A stretch of 24,919 bases of DNA from Bacteroidetes bacterium 4572_114 (GCA_002254335.1 NIVA01000032.1:1-24919); one strand, 5' to 3'. Shown: positions 1 through 7,429, counted from the stretch's first letter. The notes: generated by a model not told the origin, from the letters alone. A program made the numbers and translations.

Positions 1-1005
1 AACCCCAACCAACTGCACCTGCCGGTCGCGCCCCGGCCCGAAGAGTTTGCACAAAAAAACCTTTATGCGGCATTCTTTCATTCCAACGAAAACAACAGGG
101 TTTACCCGGCCTTCCTTTCCAGAAAGGAATATTACAGTGATACTTTGATGTTGTCGGTGGATGGGTTTATAAAAGCCAGGGACGAGAATAAGGAATTACT
201 GATAGCCTCGGCTCAGGAGATCAATATAGAAGATGGCAAAACCCCTGAAGGAAATTTTATGGGCCTTAACACCACAAACTGTGAGGTGAAAGCAAGAGGT
301 GAAATAAGGTTTGGTGCCCGGCTTGGACAGGTCAGCATGAGATCGTTCGGCAACATCAATCATTTTATCATCCCCGATTCAACAGGCATGAAACTCTTTA
401 TGATCATGGATTTTCATTTTGCTGATGAGGCCTTAAAGTACATGTTCCAACAACTTGACCTTGCAAATACAAAAGGCATAAACATGGCACTGCCACAGGT
501 GCGCACAGCTTTTATAGAGTTGTTGGGCCAGGAGGAAGGAAACAAAATCATTAAAGACCTCAACCTTTACGGGACAATCCGAAAAACCCCTGAGGCACTC
601 ATGAAAAGTATTGTATTTGGTGATGTGGAGATGTACTACGACAAAAATTCGCGTTCGTTCCAATCGGTTGGGCCAATTGGCATTGGGAGCATTCTTGGCG
701 AACAAGTCAATAAATATTACACCGGCTACCTTCAACTTGTAAAACGACGTAGCGGGGATGTGCTGAACCTCTATCTTGAAATCGACAGGCGGCACTGGTA
801 CTTTTTTAGTTACAGCCATAATGTGATGCAATCCATATCTTCGCGGACTGATTTCAATAAAATCCTGCGGGAGATAAAAGATGATAAGCGGAAGGATGTA
901 CAGGAAAAGGACCGGGTGGCTTACCGTTATATCATTTCCACCACCCAAAAGAAAAATCGGTTTTTGCGCGATATGAGGAAGGGCGGATCACTAGAGGAAG
1001 AATAA
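1..1005 (+). CDS. C-terminal part of a large unrecognised protein
   Basis: The reading frame is open from the first base of the window and stops at TAA 1003-1005, so about 334 C-terminal residues are present and the true start lies upstream. The methionine at 145 is internal: the preceding 48 codons are open and read as ordinary protein. I do not recognise the family. The visible part is mixed alpha/beta with no obvious membrane segment. It has a phrase NTTNCEVKARGEIRFG near position 285, and a charged tail of about 60 residues rich in K, R, D and E. I see no catalytic motif. The next gene starts 290 bp downstream across a structured intergenic element, so it is probably not in the same operon as dinD. 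Confidence 0.8.
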   Translation, partial: NPNQLHLPVAPRPEEFAQKNLYAAFFHSNENNRVYPAFLSRKEYYSDTLMLSVDGFIKARDENKELLIASAQEINIEDGKTPEGNFMGLNTTNCEVKARGEIRFGARLGQVSMRSFGNINHFIIPDSTGMKLFMIMDFHFADEALKYMFQQLDLANTKGINMALPQVRTAFIELLGQEEGNKIIKDLNLYGTIRKTPEALMKSIVFGDVEMYYDKNSRSFQSVGPIGIGSILGEQVNKYYTGYLQLVKRRSGDVLNLYLEIDRRHWYFFSYSHNVMQSISSRTDFNKILREIKDDKRKDVQEKDRVAYRYIISTTQKKNRFLRDMRKGGSLEEE

Positions 1006-1073
1006 TTTTACTAAAAAAAATTAAAATATTATATCGGAAATTTATCGGATAATGAATAAACTATTTATATTTT

Positions 1074-1220
1074 GGGCGGCTAAACCGGGCTTTCCGTTTG
1101 TAGTTGTTTCATGCCGGCTGGTTTTTGTAGGTGTGCAGGGGTCTTCCTTCGTCAGCCACTGCCCACCAACAACAACTTCAGCCGCCATTTCATCAAGCTA
1201 CCACTTCAATCCCTGCCGCA
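1074..1220. repeat. Nested-stem intergenic element
   Basis: Several pairs of arms nest around one centre: GGCGGCT 1075-1081 with AGCCGCC 1180-1186, AGTTGTT 1102-1108 with AACAACT 1171-1177, and GGTGTGCAG 1130-1138 with CTGCCCACC 1159-1167 (one mismatch). The segment also has CGGGCTTTCCG near its left end and CTTCAATCCCTGCCGCA at its right end. From memory, elements with a similar CGGGCTTTCCG ... CTTCAATCCCT layout are common between genes in Flavobacteriia and relatives, so this may be a dispersed family. A 63-codon ORF across it (1052-1243) is low-complexity and probably chance. Confidence 0.5.
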
Positions 1221-1296
1221 GGAAACCGATCCATACTAAGTAAAATTGAAAGAAGCAAAAGAAAGGTAACTAAAGAACAAATAATACTTTAGAGAA

Positions 1297-2127
1297 ATGA
1301 AAACAGAGGAAATAAAAGAACTTTTTAATCAATTTGAATCAGCTGTATCTACTCTTGAGAATATAGAATGTTGGAGTGCACGGGAAATGCAAAAGTTACT
1401 CGGTTACAGCAAATGGGAGAACTTTGAGAAAGTCATTCAAAAAGCCATTATAGCCTGTAAAGGTGCTGGAGAAGATGAATCCAATCATTTTCCTGACGTC
1501 AGGAAAACGATAGCCATGCCCAAAGGTGCTGAAAAAGAAATTGATGATATCCTCCTAACCCGCTATGCCTGCTACTTAATTGCCCAAAATGGTGACAGCC
1601 GTAAACCACAAATTGCCTTTGCCCAGAATTATTTTGCCGTTCAAACCCGAAGATCGGAAATTATTGAGCAACGATTCTTGGAGTATGAAAGAGTAAAAGC
1701 ACGTGAAAAATTAAGTAAAACCGAAAAACATCTTTCCGGGATTTTATTTGAACGTGGGGTCGATAATAAGGGTTTTGGTATTATTAGGTCAAAAGGTGAC
1801 CAGGCATTGTTTCGCTTGTCATCCATGCAACTGAAAAGAAAAATGGGTGTGCCGGCAAAAAGGCCTGTCGCCGATTTCCTGCCCACCATTAGTATAAAAG
1901 CTAAAGATTTTGCCGCCGAAATGACAAGCCTGAATGTGCAAAGCAAAGATATCATAGGTCAAAAGCCATTGGAAAAAGAGCATGTTGACAATAATCTTGC
2001 TGTTAGAAAAATGCTTACTCAACGTGGTATTGTACCCGAAAACCTACCACCTGGTGAAGATGTTAAAAAAGTGCAGCATAAACTCAAAAGCGAAGACAAA
2101 AAAACTCTCAAAGAACTGAAAAAGTAA
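1297..2127 (+). CDS. dinD: DNA damage-inducible protein D (DinD-like)
   Basis: The 276-residue product matches the DinD family over its whole length (Escherichia coli DinD is of similar size). The N-terminal part, about residues 20-120, has the Bro-N/KilA-type pattern, including WSAREMQKLLGYSKWENF and LLTRYACYLIAQNGD. The C-terminal part has the family's LSGILFERGVD and MTSLNVQSKDI stretches and a lysine-rich tail. E. coli DinD is SOS-induced and has been reported to affect RecA filaments; whether that applies here is unknown. No LexA-box-like palindrome is obvious upstream. ATG 1297 is the natural start. The stop is 8 bp before plsY, so the two are probably co-transcribed although unrelated in function. 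DinD genes are patchily distributed, so acquisition by transfer is plausible. Confidence 0.9.
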   Translation: MKTEEIKELFNQFESAVSTLENIECWSAREMQKLLGYSKWENFEKVIQKAIIACKGAGEDESNHFPDVRKTIAMPKGAEKEIDDILLTRYACYLIAQNGDSRKPQIAFAQNYFAVQTRRSEIIEQRFLEYERVKAREKLSKTEKHLSGILFERGVDNKGFGIIRSKGDQALFRLSSMQLKRKMGVPAKRPVADFLPTISIKAKDFAAEMTSLNVQSKDIIGQKPLEKEHVDNNLAVRKMLTQRGIVPENLPPGEDVKKVQHKLKSEDKKTLKELKK

Positions 2128-2134
2128 AAGTAAA

Positions 2135-2764
2135 ATGGAAACACTATACCTCATTCTCGGAATTGTTACAGCATACCTGATTGGCTCCATACCTTCGGCA
2201 GTTTGGGTGGGCAAAATATTTTATGGTATCGATATAAGGACGCAGGGCAGCGGCAACGCCGGGGCCACCAACACCATCAGGGTATTGGGTGTTAAAGCCG
2301 GGATACCGGTACTCCTGTTTGATGTCTTTAAAGGTTGGTTTGCAGTTTATCTGGCCCACTTTTTCATTCCGGGATATTTCAGCACAGGGCAAATAATTGT
2401 ATTTGAGATCATCATTGCGGCGGTGGCAGTCTTAGGCCATGTATTTCCTGTGTTTGCAGGGTTCAGGGGGGGCAAGGGCATTGCAACATTGTTGGGCGTG
2501 GGCATGGCACTTTATCCATCTGAAGTATTTATCGTTATCGCAATTTTTATCCTTATGCTCATCACATTCAAATATGTCTCCCTGGCCTCAATTACAGCTT
2601 CCATTTGTTTTCCGTTTATCGTGTTTTTTATCTTTAACCAAACGTCGGCCCCATTAATTATCCTTTCGGTTTTAGTTGGGATATTTATTCCAATAACCCA
2701 CAGGAACAATATTAAACGGTTGTTGAACGGGACGGAATCAAAATTTTCAACAAAAAAGAAATAA
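2135..2764 (+). CDS. plsY: Acyl-phosphate glycerol-3-phosphate acyltransferase PlsY
   Basis: This is an inner-membrane enzyme of 209 residues. It moves an acyl group from acyl-phosphate to glycerol-3-phosphate, the first step of phospholipid synthesis in the PlsX/PlsY pathway. The three family motifs are present: GSGNAGATN at residues 38-46, GHVFPVFAGFRGGKG at 101-115, and the THRxNIKRLxxGTE segment at 188-201. Five or more hydrophobic segments (around 4-22, 55-78, 88-108, 130-148, 155-187) fit the family topology. Length is normal. It starts 8 bp after dinD and is followed by a 237-bp gap before dnaN in which I see no clear terminator. Confidence 0.97.
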   Translation: METLYLILGIVTAYLIGSIPSAVWVGKIFYGIDIRTQGSGNAGATNTIRVLGVKAGIPVLLFDVFKGWFAVYLAHFFIPGYFSTGQIIVFEIIIAAVAVLGHVFPVFAGFRGGKGIATLLGVGMALYPSEVFIVIAIFILMLITFKYVSLASITASICFPFIVFFIFNQTSAPLIILSVLVGIFIPITHRNNIKRLLNGTESKFSTKKK

Positions 2765-3001
2765 GGAAAAAGCCACCAAAACAACACCCACAACCAATTG
2801 AGCAACAATACATTCATTTATTAACAATTATTATTGATAAAATTCAATTTGAATATTTCGTCCCGAACAGCTTTTTTTGTTAATATTGTACAAAATCTAT
2901 CAGGATGACGTTATTGAAAAATAAACAGTAACTTGCAATTAACATTTGCTGAAAATTTACCCGGACAAAACAAAAAAAATTCAAAATAAACAACTATTAA
3001 A

Positions 3002-4126
3002 ATGAAATTCATAGTATCAAGTACAGCTTTACTTAAGAGCCTACAGGCTATTAGCGGGGTTTTAAGTTCAAACAATACCCTGCCCATTTTAGATGATTTC
3101 CTGTTTGATATTGGGGAAAACATGCTAAAGATCACTGCCTCCGACCTGGAAACGACCATGTCGGTAAAAATGGAACTAAATATGAGCGAAGAGCCTGGCA
3201 TCGTTGCTATTCCGGCAAAAATCCTGCTCGATACCTTGAAAACACTTCCCGACCTGCCGGTTACCTTCAGCATAAACCCTGAAAATTTTGCCATCGAAAT
3301 GCTAGCCGGTGAAGGAAAGTATAAATTGAGCGGACATGATGGCGAGGAGTTTCCCGAGACCCCTGTTGTTGAAGAAGGAAATTCACTGGTCATTAATTCA
3401 ATTACACTTGCCGAGGCCATTACAAAAACGGTATTCGCCGCCGGCAATGACGAATTGAGGGAGCAAATGTCAGGGGTTTATCTTGAGTTATCCGAAGATA
3501 AAATTTCATTCGTCGCAACCGATGCACATAAACTGGTGAAATATACAAGGTTCGATGTAAAATCTGATGTCGAAACTGCAATCATCCTCCCAACAAAACC
3601 ATTGAGCCAGCTTAAATATATCCTCACGCTTCACGATGTGGACGTAAAAATTGAATACACCGAAAGTAATGCTTTTTTTACTTTCGAGAATATACACCTG
3701 ATCTGTAAACTCATCGAAGGGAAATATCCAAATTACAATGCTGTTATCCCCACCGAAAACCCGAACAAGTTACAAATAGAACGTGCACCCTTACTAAATT
3801 CCATAAGGCGTGTATCTATTTTTGCCAATCAGTCAACACACCAAATCAGATTTAAAATCTCAGGAAAAGAGTTAGTCTTATCAGCCGAAGACATCGATTA
3901 CTCTAACGAAGCCAGGGAACGGTTAAACTGTAATTTCGAAGGCGAAGATATGGAAATTGGCTTCAACTCAAAGTTTTTTCAGGAGATGTTGAACAACACC
4001 GATTCGGATGAAATCATCATTGAGATGTCACAGTCTAACCGTGCCGGGTTATTGACCCCGATTGATGACGAGAACAAAGATATGGACATACTTATGCTTG
4101 TTATGCCGGTAATGCTCAATAATTAA
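3002..4126 (+). CDS. dnaN: DNA polymerase III beta sliding clamp
   Basis: The 374-residue product is the ring-shaped processivity clamp that tethers the replicative polymerase to DNA. It starts MKFIVSSTALLKSLQAI, typical of Bacteroidota DnaN, and shows the three repeated clamp folds. Recognisable stretches include LPILDDFLFDI, FVATDAHKLVKYTR in the middle domain, and a C-terminal end close to the usual family ending (LMLVMPVMLNN). ATG 3002 follows an A-rich stretch with no Shine-Dalgarno sequence, as usual in this phylum. It is not beside dnaA or recF here. A strong hairpin terminator begins about 30 bp after the stop. Confidence 0.97.
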   Translation: MKFIVSSTALLKSLQAISGVLSSNNTLPILDDFLFDIGENMLKITASDLETTMSVKMELNMSEEPGIVAIPAKILLDTLKTLPDLPVTFSINPENFAIEMLAGEGKYKLSGHDGEEFPETPVVEEGNSLVINSITLAEAITKTVFAAGNDELREQMSGVYLELSEDKISFVATDAHKLVKYTRFDVKSDVETAIILPTKPLSQLKYILTLHDVDVKIEYTESNAFFTFENIHLICKLIEGKYPNYNAVIPTENPNKLQIERAPLLNSIRRVSIFANQSTHQIRFKISGKELVLSAEDIDYSNEARERLNCNFEGEDMEIGFNSKFFQEMLNNTDSDEIIIEMSQSNRAGLLTPIDDENKDMDILMLVMPVMLNN

Positions 4127-4156
4127 TAAGAGTTTTTTTTCATAGGGATATAGAAG

Positions 4157-4187
4157 TTCCACCGAAAGGTGGGGCTTTTATTTTTTA
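4157..4187 (+). terminator. Rho-independent-type terminator of dnaN
   Basis: A stem formed by TTCCACC 4157-4163 and GGTGGGG 4168-4174 (with two G-T pairs at the base) closes a GAAA tetraloop and is followed by the T-rich tract CTTTTATTTTTTA. It lies 30 bp after the dnaN stop. Confidence 0.8.
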
Positions 4188-4277
4188 TAAATGTGTCTGG
4201 TCTAAAAACGAAGTTTTTAAAAATTAGCGAAATTTTATTCTTTTCAAACACATGATTACAAGATAATTAAAAAAGTT

Positions 4278-4322
4278 TATTAGCGCATTCGCAGCAAAAT
4301 ATGGCTTTTTAAACCGGACTCA
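4278..4322 (+). repeat. 45-bp dispersed repeat, copy 1
   Basis: This 45-bp stretch, starting TATTAGCGCATTCGC and ending CCGGACTCA, matches 13650-13694 in the same orientation with three differences by my count. The last 20 bp recur at 5767-5786 with one difference. All copies are intergenic. Confidence 0.75.
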
Positions 4323-4359
4323 TAAACGTTAGGGTTCCGATATCCGGGAGTGTGACCCA

Positions 4360-4490
4360 ACGTCAAACTTGAAACCTGCGAAGGATGGATGTCGGATGCC
4401 GGGTGCCGGGTGAAGGAAGCCAGGCGCAACTTGAAACCTGCCTGCCCGCCGTAGCGAAGCGAAGGAGGGAAACTTGAAACCTGAAACCAA
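4360..4490 (+). repeat. Degenerate low-complexity repeat before gldA
   Basis: AACTTGAAACCTG occurs near 4366, 4429 and 4471, separated by words such as GGATGTCGGATGCC and GGGTGCCGGGTG. A related block with GGATGTCGGGTG occurs on the other side of gldA (5288-5345). The function is not visible; such text reads like slippage-prone intergenic repeat rather than coding sequence. Confidence 0.55.
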
Positions 4491-4494
4491 AAAC

Positions 4495-5199
4495 ATGTCT
4501 ATAAAAGTTAAAAAAGTAACAAAACTTTATGGATCCCAAAAAGCCCTCGACAGGGTTTCCTTCACCATCGGGCCAGGGCAAATTGTAGGCCTGCTTGGGC
4601 CAAACGGGGCCGGCAAATCTACCATGATGAAAATCCTGACCTGTTTTATCCCGCCTTCATCAGGAGAAGCTTCCATCAACGATTTTGATGTTTTGGAAAA
4701 CCCAATGGAGGTAAAAAAAAATGTTGGGTACCTTGCCGAACACAATCCTCTATACCTTGAAATGTACGTTAAGGAATATCTCGAATTTATTGGCAGGATT
4801 TATAAACTGGACAACCTTAAATTGAGGGTTGAAAAGATTATCGGGCTTACAGGGGTGAAAGATGAGCAACACAAACGGATTGAATCCCTGTCGAAGGGGT
4901 ACAGGCAGCGCGTTGGCCTTGCCCAGGCGATGATCCACAACCCCGAAGTTTTGATCCTGGACGAACCCACATCGGGGCTTGACCCCAACCAACTGGTTGA
5001 GATCAGAAACCTCATTAAAAACATTGGTAAGAAAAAAACTGTGATACTTTCCACACACATTATGCAGGAAGTGGAAGCTATTTGCGATCGTGTAATCATT
5101 ATTCACAAGGGGAAAATTGTGGCCGATGAATTAATGACAAACCTTAATAAACAGGAAAACAGCCTCGAAGAAACTTTCCGAAACCTTACAAAACACTAA
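4495..5199 (+). CDS. gldA: GldA-type ABC transporter ATP-binding protein
   Basis: The 234-residue product is an ABC ATPase that best fits GldA, the ATP-binding part of the GldAFG transporter linked to gliding motility in Bacteroidota. Walker A is GPNGAGKS at 35-42, the signature is LSKGYRQR at 132-139, Walker B with D-loop is VLILDEPTSGLD at 152-163, and the switch histidine is in LSTHIMQEVEAICDRV. The phrase GYLAEHNPLYLEMYVKEY is very GldA-like. ATG 4495 is preferred because MSIKVKKVTKLYG is the normal family start. A TTG at 4474 has a GGAGG 5 bp before it, but lies inside repeat text. The protein ends soon after SLEETFRNLT, shorter than the roughly 300-residue GldA I remember from Flavobacterium. 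gldF and gldG are not in this window. Confidence 0.85.
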   Translation: MSIKVKKVTKLYGSQKALDRVSFTIGPGQIVGLLGPNGAGKSTMMKILTCFIPPSSGEASINDFDVLENPMEVKKNVGYLAEHNPLYLEMYVKEYLEFIGRIYKLDNLKLRVEKIIGLTGVKDEQHKRIESLSKGYRQRVGLAQAMIHNPEVLILDEPTSGLDPNQLVEIRNLIKNIGKKKTVILSTHIMQEVEAICDRVIIIHKGKIVADELMTNLNKQENSLEETFRNLTKH

Positions 5200-5287
5200 A
5201 TTTTGCCAGCGGTAGATTTTAAAGTCCCACTACCATTTTAATGGGCTATTAAACCCTTTGTAAAAACATTTTCAATAAAAGTTACTT

Positions 5288-5347
5288 GTCGGATGATGGA
5301 TGTCGGGTGACGGGTGACACCGGACATCTGACACCGGGCACCGGACA
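5288..5347 (+). repeat. Degenerate repeat with hairpin after gldA
   Basis: GATGTCGGGTG (5299-5309) pairs with CACCGGACATC (5318-5328) with one mismatch across an 8-nt loop, and the words continue as ACACCGGGCACCGGAC. The same vocabulary is found before gldA at 4384-4412. Confidence 0.55.
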
Positions 5348-5378
5348 ACATAACAGATGTTGTTATTATTTCACGAGA

Positions 5379-5410
5379 TTGGCAGTAGAACCATATTTTT
5401 TATACATTTG
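5379..5410 (+). promoter_or_regulatory. Bacteroidota-type promoter
   Basis: TTG at 5379-5381 is followed after 21 nt by TACATTTG at 5403-5410, an exact match to the -7 consensus TAnnTTTG known from Bacteroidota. Transcription would start near 5417. The next gene (metK) starts over 500 bp downstream, so the promoter may serve a separate small RNA or a very long metK leader. Confidence 0.6.
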
Positions 5411-5416
5411 CCGCCA

Positions 5417-5549
5417 ATTAGGAATCAGGTTATAGGTCTTAGCCGTTTCCGGATGGAAAAATTTGATTGATTGCAACCATTAAAAAAAATGCTAAAACAA
5501 TTCGTTTTACCAGCCCGTCAATCATCAATATTTCCAAAGCATTTTTTTA
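5417..5549 (+). ncRNA. Possible small structured RNA or metK leader element
   Basis: Directly after a consensus promoter lies a long imperfect stem, arm 5455-5473 (GGAAAAATTTGATTGATTG) with 5519-5535 (CAATCATCAATATTTCC). It encloses a small hairpin, TAAAAC 5493-5498 with GTTTTA 5504-5509. Shortly after comes a run of seven T at 5542-5548. A perfect 10-bp alternative pairing also exists between AAAAAAATGC 5483-5492 and GCATTTTTTT 5539-5548; it interleaves with the first stem, so the two would exclude each other or form a pseudoknot. No known RNA family was recognised. Confidence 0.35.
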
Positions 5550-5583
5550 TTGAAGTTTTATTTGATTGAATCATTGAAATAAG

Positions 5584-5643
5584 TGATGGTCATTTGTGGT
5601 CATTAATAGCCAATGATGGTCATTTGTGGTCATTGATAGCCAT
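5584..5643 (+). repeat. 30-bp tandem duplication
   Basis: Two adjacent 30-bp units (5584-5613 and 5614-5643) start TGATGGTCATTTGTGGTCAT and differ at two positions by my reading. Within each unit GGTCAT itself occurs twice. Confidence 0.8.
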
Positions 5644-5683
5644 CGAATTATTGAGTTTAATCTAAAAGGCAAATATTTAGGTG

Positions 5684-5773
5684 AATAGCTGTCTGACAGT
5701 TTAGATTAAAAATCAGACATATAATACTTTAGCTTCTGTCTGTAATATAGAAGATAACTGCCTGACAGCTTTT
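5684..5773. repeat. Imperfect 18-bp inverted repeat
   Basis: AATAGCTGTCTGACAGTT (5684-5701) faces AACTGCCTGACAGCTTTT (5756-5773) with about three mismatches, about 54 bp apart, with a short T run at the right end. Each arm also contains a small self-complementary CTGTC/GACAG. The right arm runs into the 20-bp segment shared with the dispersed repeat at 4278 and 13650. Confidence 0.55.
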
Positions 5774-5786
5774 TAGACCGGGCTCA
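5767..5786 (+). repeat. Dispersed repeat, 20-bp partial copy
   Basis: AGCTTTTTAGACCGGGCTCA matches the last 20 bp of the 45-bp repeat at 13650-13694 with one difference. Confidence 0.55.
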
Positions 5787-5799
5787 TTATTTGATTCTT

Positions 5800-5893
5800 A
5801 AATGACGCGAAGCTAATGACGCAAAAGCAAATGACGCGAAGCTAATGACCCAAAGCAAATAACACAAAGCAATTGACACGAAGCAAAATGACT
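5800..5893 (+). repeat. 14-15-bp tandem array before metK
   Basis: Six to seven degenerate units of the form AATGACGCGAAGCT follow one another, ending about 50 bp before the metK start. The units vary between GACGCGAAGC, GACGCAAAAGC, GACCCAAAGC and GACACGAAGC, which suggests an old array with drift. Confidence 0.8.
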
Positions 5894-5942
5894 ACCCAAT
5901 AACAGCTATACAAATACGGATTACTAATTTAAATTTAAAATA

Positions 5943-7244
5943 ATGAGTTATTTATTCACATCAGAATCGGTTTCAGAAGGGCATCCCGACAAAGTTGCCG
6001 ACCAGATTTCTGATGCATTATTAGACGAATTCCTGAAACAGGACAAAGAATCAAAAGTAGCCTGCGAAACTTTAGTGACCACAGGTTTGGTGGTACTTAG
6101 TGGCGAGGTAAAGACCAATGGCTGGGTGGATGCCCAGGAAACTGCCCGGCGGGTGATCAATAATATTGGTTACACAAAACAGTCCTACCGCTTCGATGGT
6201 GGTTCATGTGGTGTAATTTCCACTATCCATGGACAATCGGGCGACATAAACCAGGGTGTTGTCAGACAAAGGGAAGAAGACCAGGGCGCCGGCGACCAGG
6301 GGATGATGTTTGGCTATGCCACCCACGAAATGGATAATTTCATGCCCTTGTCTATCGAACTGGCACATATCCTTTTGCAGGAACTGGCGGCCATCAGGCG
6401 CGAAGGAAAGGAAATGACCTACCTCGCCCCTGACTCCAAATCGCAGGTAACAATTGAATACGACGACAACAACTGCCCAAAAAGGATTGATGCAATCGTT
6501 GTTTCAACGCATCACGATGAATTTGATGAAGACGGTGCCATGCTGGCAAAAATTAAATCTGATGTTCAAAACATTCTCATCCCACGGGCAAAGAAACTGA
6601 TACCAGAAAAGTTTCAGCATCTGTTTAATGGCGATTATATTTTGCATGTAAACCCAACCGGAAAATTTGTTACCGGTGGCCCACATGGCGATACCGGCCT
6701 CACCGGAAGAAAAATAATTGTGGATACCTATGGCGGAAAAGGTGCCCATGGTGGTGGTGCTTTCTCAGGAAAAGATTCATCAAAGGTTGACAGGTCAGCA
6801 GCTTATGCCGCCAGGCACATTGCCAAAAACATTGTGGCCGCCGGTGTGGCCGATGAGGTACTGGTGCAGGTAGCATATGCCATTGGCGTTGCCGATCCGG
6901 TTGGCCTGTTCATAAATACTTACGGCACAGCAAAAGTAAAGGATGACGACGGGAACATTTTAAAGGATAGCCAAATTGCTGAAAAGATTAATAAAATCTT
7001 CGACATGCGCCCCTATGCCATTGTTAAACGGTTTGGGTTAAAAAATCCCATTTTCCTTAAAACCACAACTTACGGGCATTTTGGACGCGACCATTACACC
7101 AAGGAAGTTGAAGTTGCTTACGAGGACGAAACTACCTTTAAAAAAGTTGTTAATGGCAAGGATAAAATCTTTAAGGATGTAGAATTCTTTGCCTGGGAAA
7201 AACTGGATTATGTTGACAAAGTGAAGGAAGGGTTTGGGATATAA
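5943..7244 (+). CDS. metK: S-adenosylmethionine synthetase
   Basis: The 433-residue cytoplasmic enzyme makes S-adenosylmethionine from methionine and ATP. It starts MSYLFTSESVSEGHPDKVADQ as the family does. Signature segments are GHPDK at 13-17, GAGDQGMMFGYA at 115-126, GPHGDTGLTGRK at 245-256 and the glycine-rich loop GGGAFSGKD at 269-277. It is slightly longer than the roughly 385-400 residues of enterobacterial MetK, because of loop insertions around residues 175-225 and 325-345, which I believe are normal in Bacteroidota. It is preceded by a long repeat-rich gene-free stretch and followed by two hairpins, so it is likely monocistronic. Confidence 0.98.
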   Translation: MSYLFTSESVSEGHPDKVADQISDALLDEFLKQDKESKVACETLVTTGLVVLSGEVKTNGWVDAQETARRVINNIGYTKQSYRFDGGSCGVISTIHGQSGDINQGVVRQREEDQGAGDQGMMFGYATHEMDNFMPLSIELAHILLQELAAIRREGKEMTYLAPDSKSQVTIEYDDNNCPKRIDAIVVSTHHDEFDEDGAMLAKIKSDVQNILIPRAKKLIPEKFQHLFNGDYILHVNPTGKFVTGGPHGDTGLTGRKIIVDTYGGKGAHGGGAFSGKDSSKVDRSAAYAARHIAKNIVAAGVADEVLVQVAYAIGVADPVGLFINTYGTAKVKDDDGNILKDSQIAEKINKIFDMRPYAIVKRFGLKNPIFLKTTTYGHFGRDHYTKEVEVAYEDETTFKKVVNGKDKIFKDVEFFAWEKLDYVDKVKEGFGI

Positions 7245-7269
7245 CACGGAAAAGCATCACCTTTTTCTC

Positions 7270-7340
7270 ACCACAAAAACACGAAGCCACAAAGTTTTGA
7301 ATTAACATTTTTTCTTTGTGGCTCAGTGGTTATTTTTTTT
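7270..7340 (+). terminator. metK terminator hairpin, copy 1 of a duplicated element
   Basis: GCCACAAAG 7286-7294 pairs perfectly with CTTTGTGGC 7314-7322. An outer ACCAC 7270-7274 pairs with GTGGT 7326-7330. A T-rich tract 7331-7340 follows on the plus strand. It resembles the next hairpin at 7344-7413. Confidence 0.65.
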
Positions 7341-7343
7341 ACT

Positions 7344-7413
7344 CACCAAGAAACAACAAAGCCACAAAGTTTTGATTATTTATCTTTACTCTGTGGCTTT
7401 GTGCCTCAGTGGT
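7344..7413 (-). terminator. Second related hairpin, probable bidirectional terminator
   Basis: AAAGCCACA 7358-7366 pairs with TGTGGCTTT 7392-7400, and the right side ends CTCAGTGGTTA like the first copy. It sits between metK and a gene on the opposite strand ending at 7430, so it could stop transcripts from either side. Confidence 0.5.
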
Positions 7414-7429
7414 TAATTTCTTTTATTAC

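Larger units (their letters stand above)
4127..4494. other. Gene-free interval between dnaN and gldA
   Basis: It holds the dnaN terminator (4157-4187), a short AAAAAC/GTTTTT hairpin at 4204-4218, one copy of a 45-bp dispersed repeat (4278-4322), and a GC-richer low-complexity block (4360-4490). In that block AACTTGAAACCTG recurs three times and GGATG/CCGGGTG words alternate. I see no ORF worth calling and no clear TAnnTTTG promoter for gldA. Confidence 0.6.
5200..5942. other. Long gene-free interval upstream of metK
   Basis: These 743 bp contain no credible ORF but several structured items, annotated separately: a GGATGTCGGG repeat block with a hairpin (5288-5345), a consensus promoter (5379-5410), a possible small RNA (about 5417-5549), a 30-bp tandem duplication (5584-5643), an inverted repeat (5684-5773) and a 14-15-bp tandem array (5800-5893). 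I looked by eye for known SAM-riboswitch signatures ahead of metK and did not recognise one. Confidence 0.6.

Noticed and set aside
433..948. 171-codon minus-strand ORF
   Set aside because: It is antisense to the well-formed partial gene at 1-1005 and reads as a shadow frame.
1052..1243. 63-codon plus-strand ORF
   Set aside because: It runs through a structured intergenic element, has low-complexity composition and no family resemblance.
5800..5893. CRISPR-like array
   Set aside because: The units are 14-15 bp and contiguous, with no spacers.
5411..5942. Known SAM riboswitch ahead of metK
   Set aside because: I looked for SAM-I and SAM-II hallmarks by eye and found none; the structure there is reported only as an unclassified candidate.
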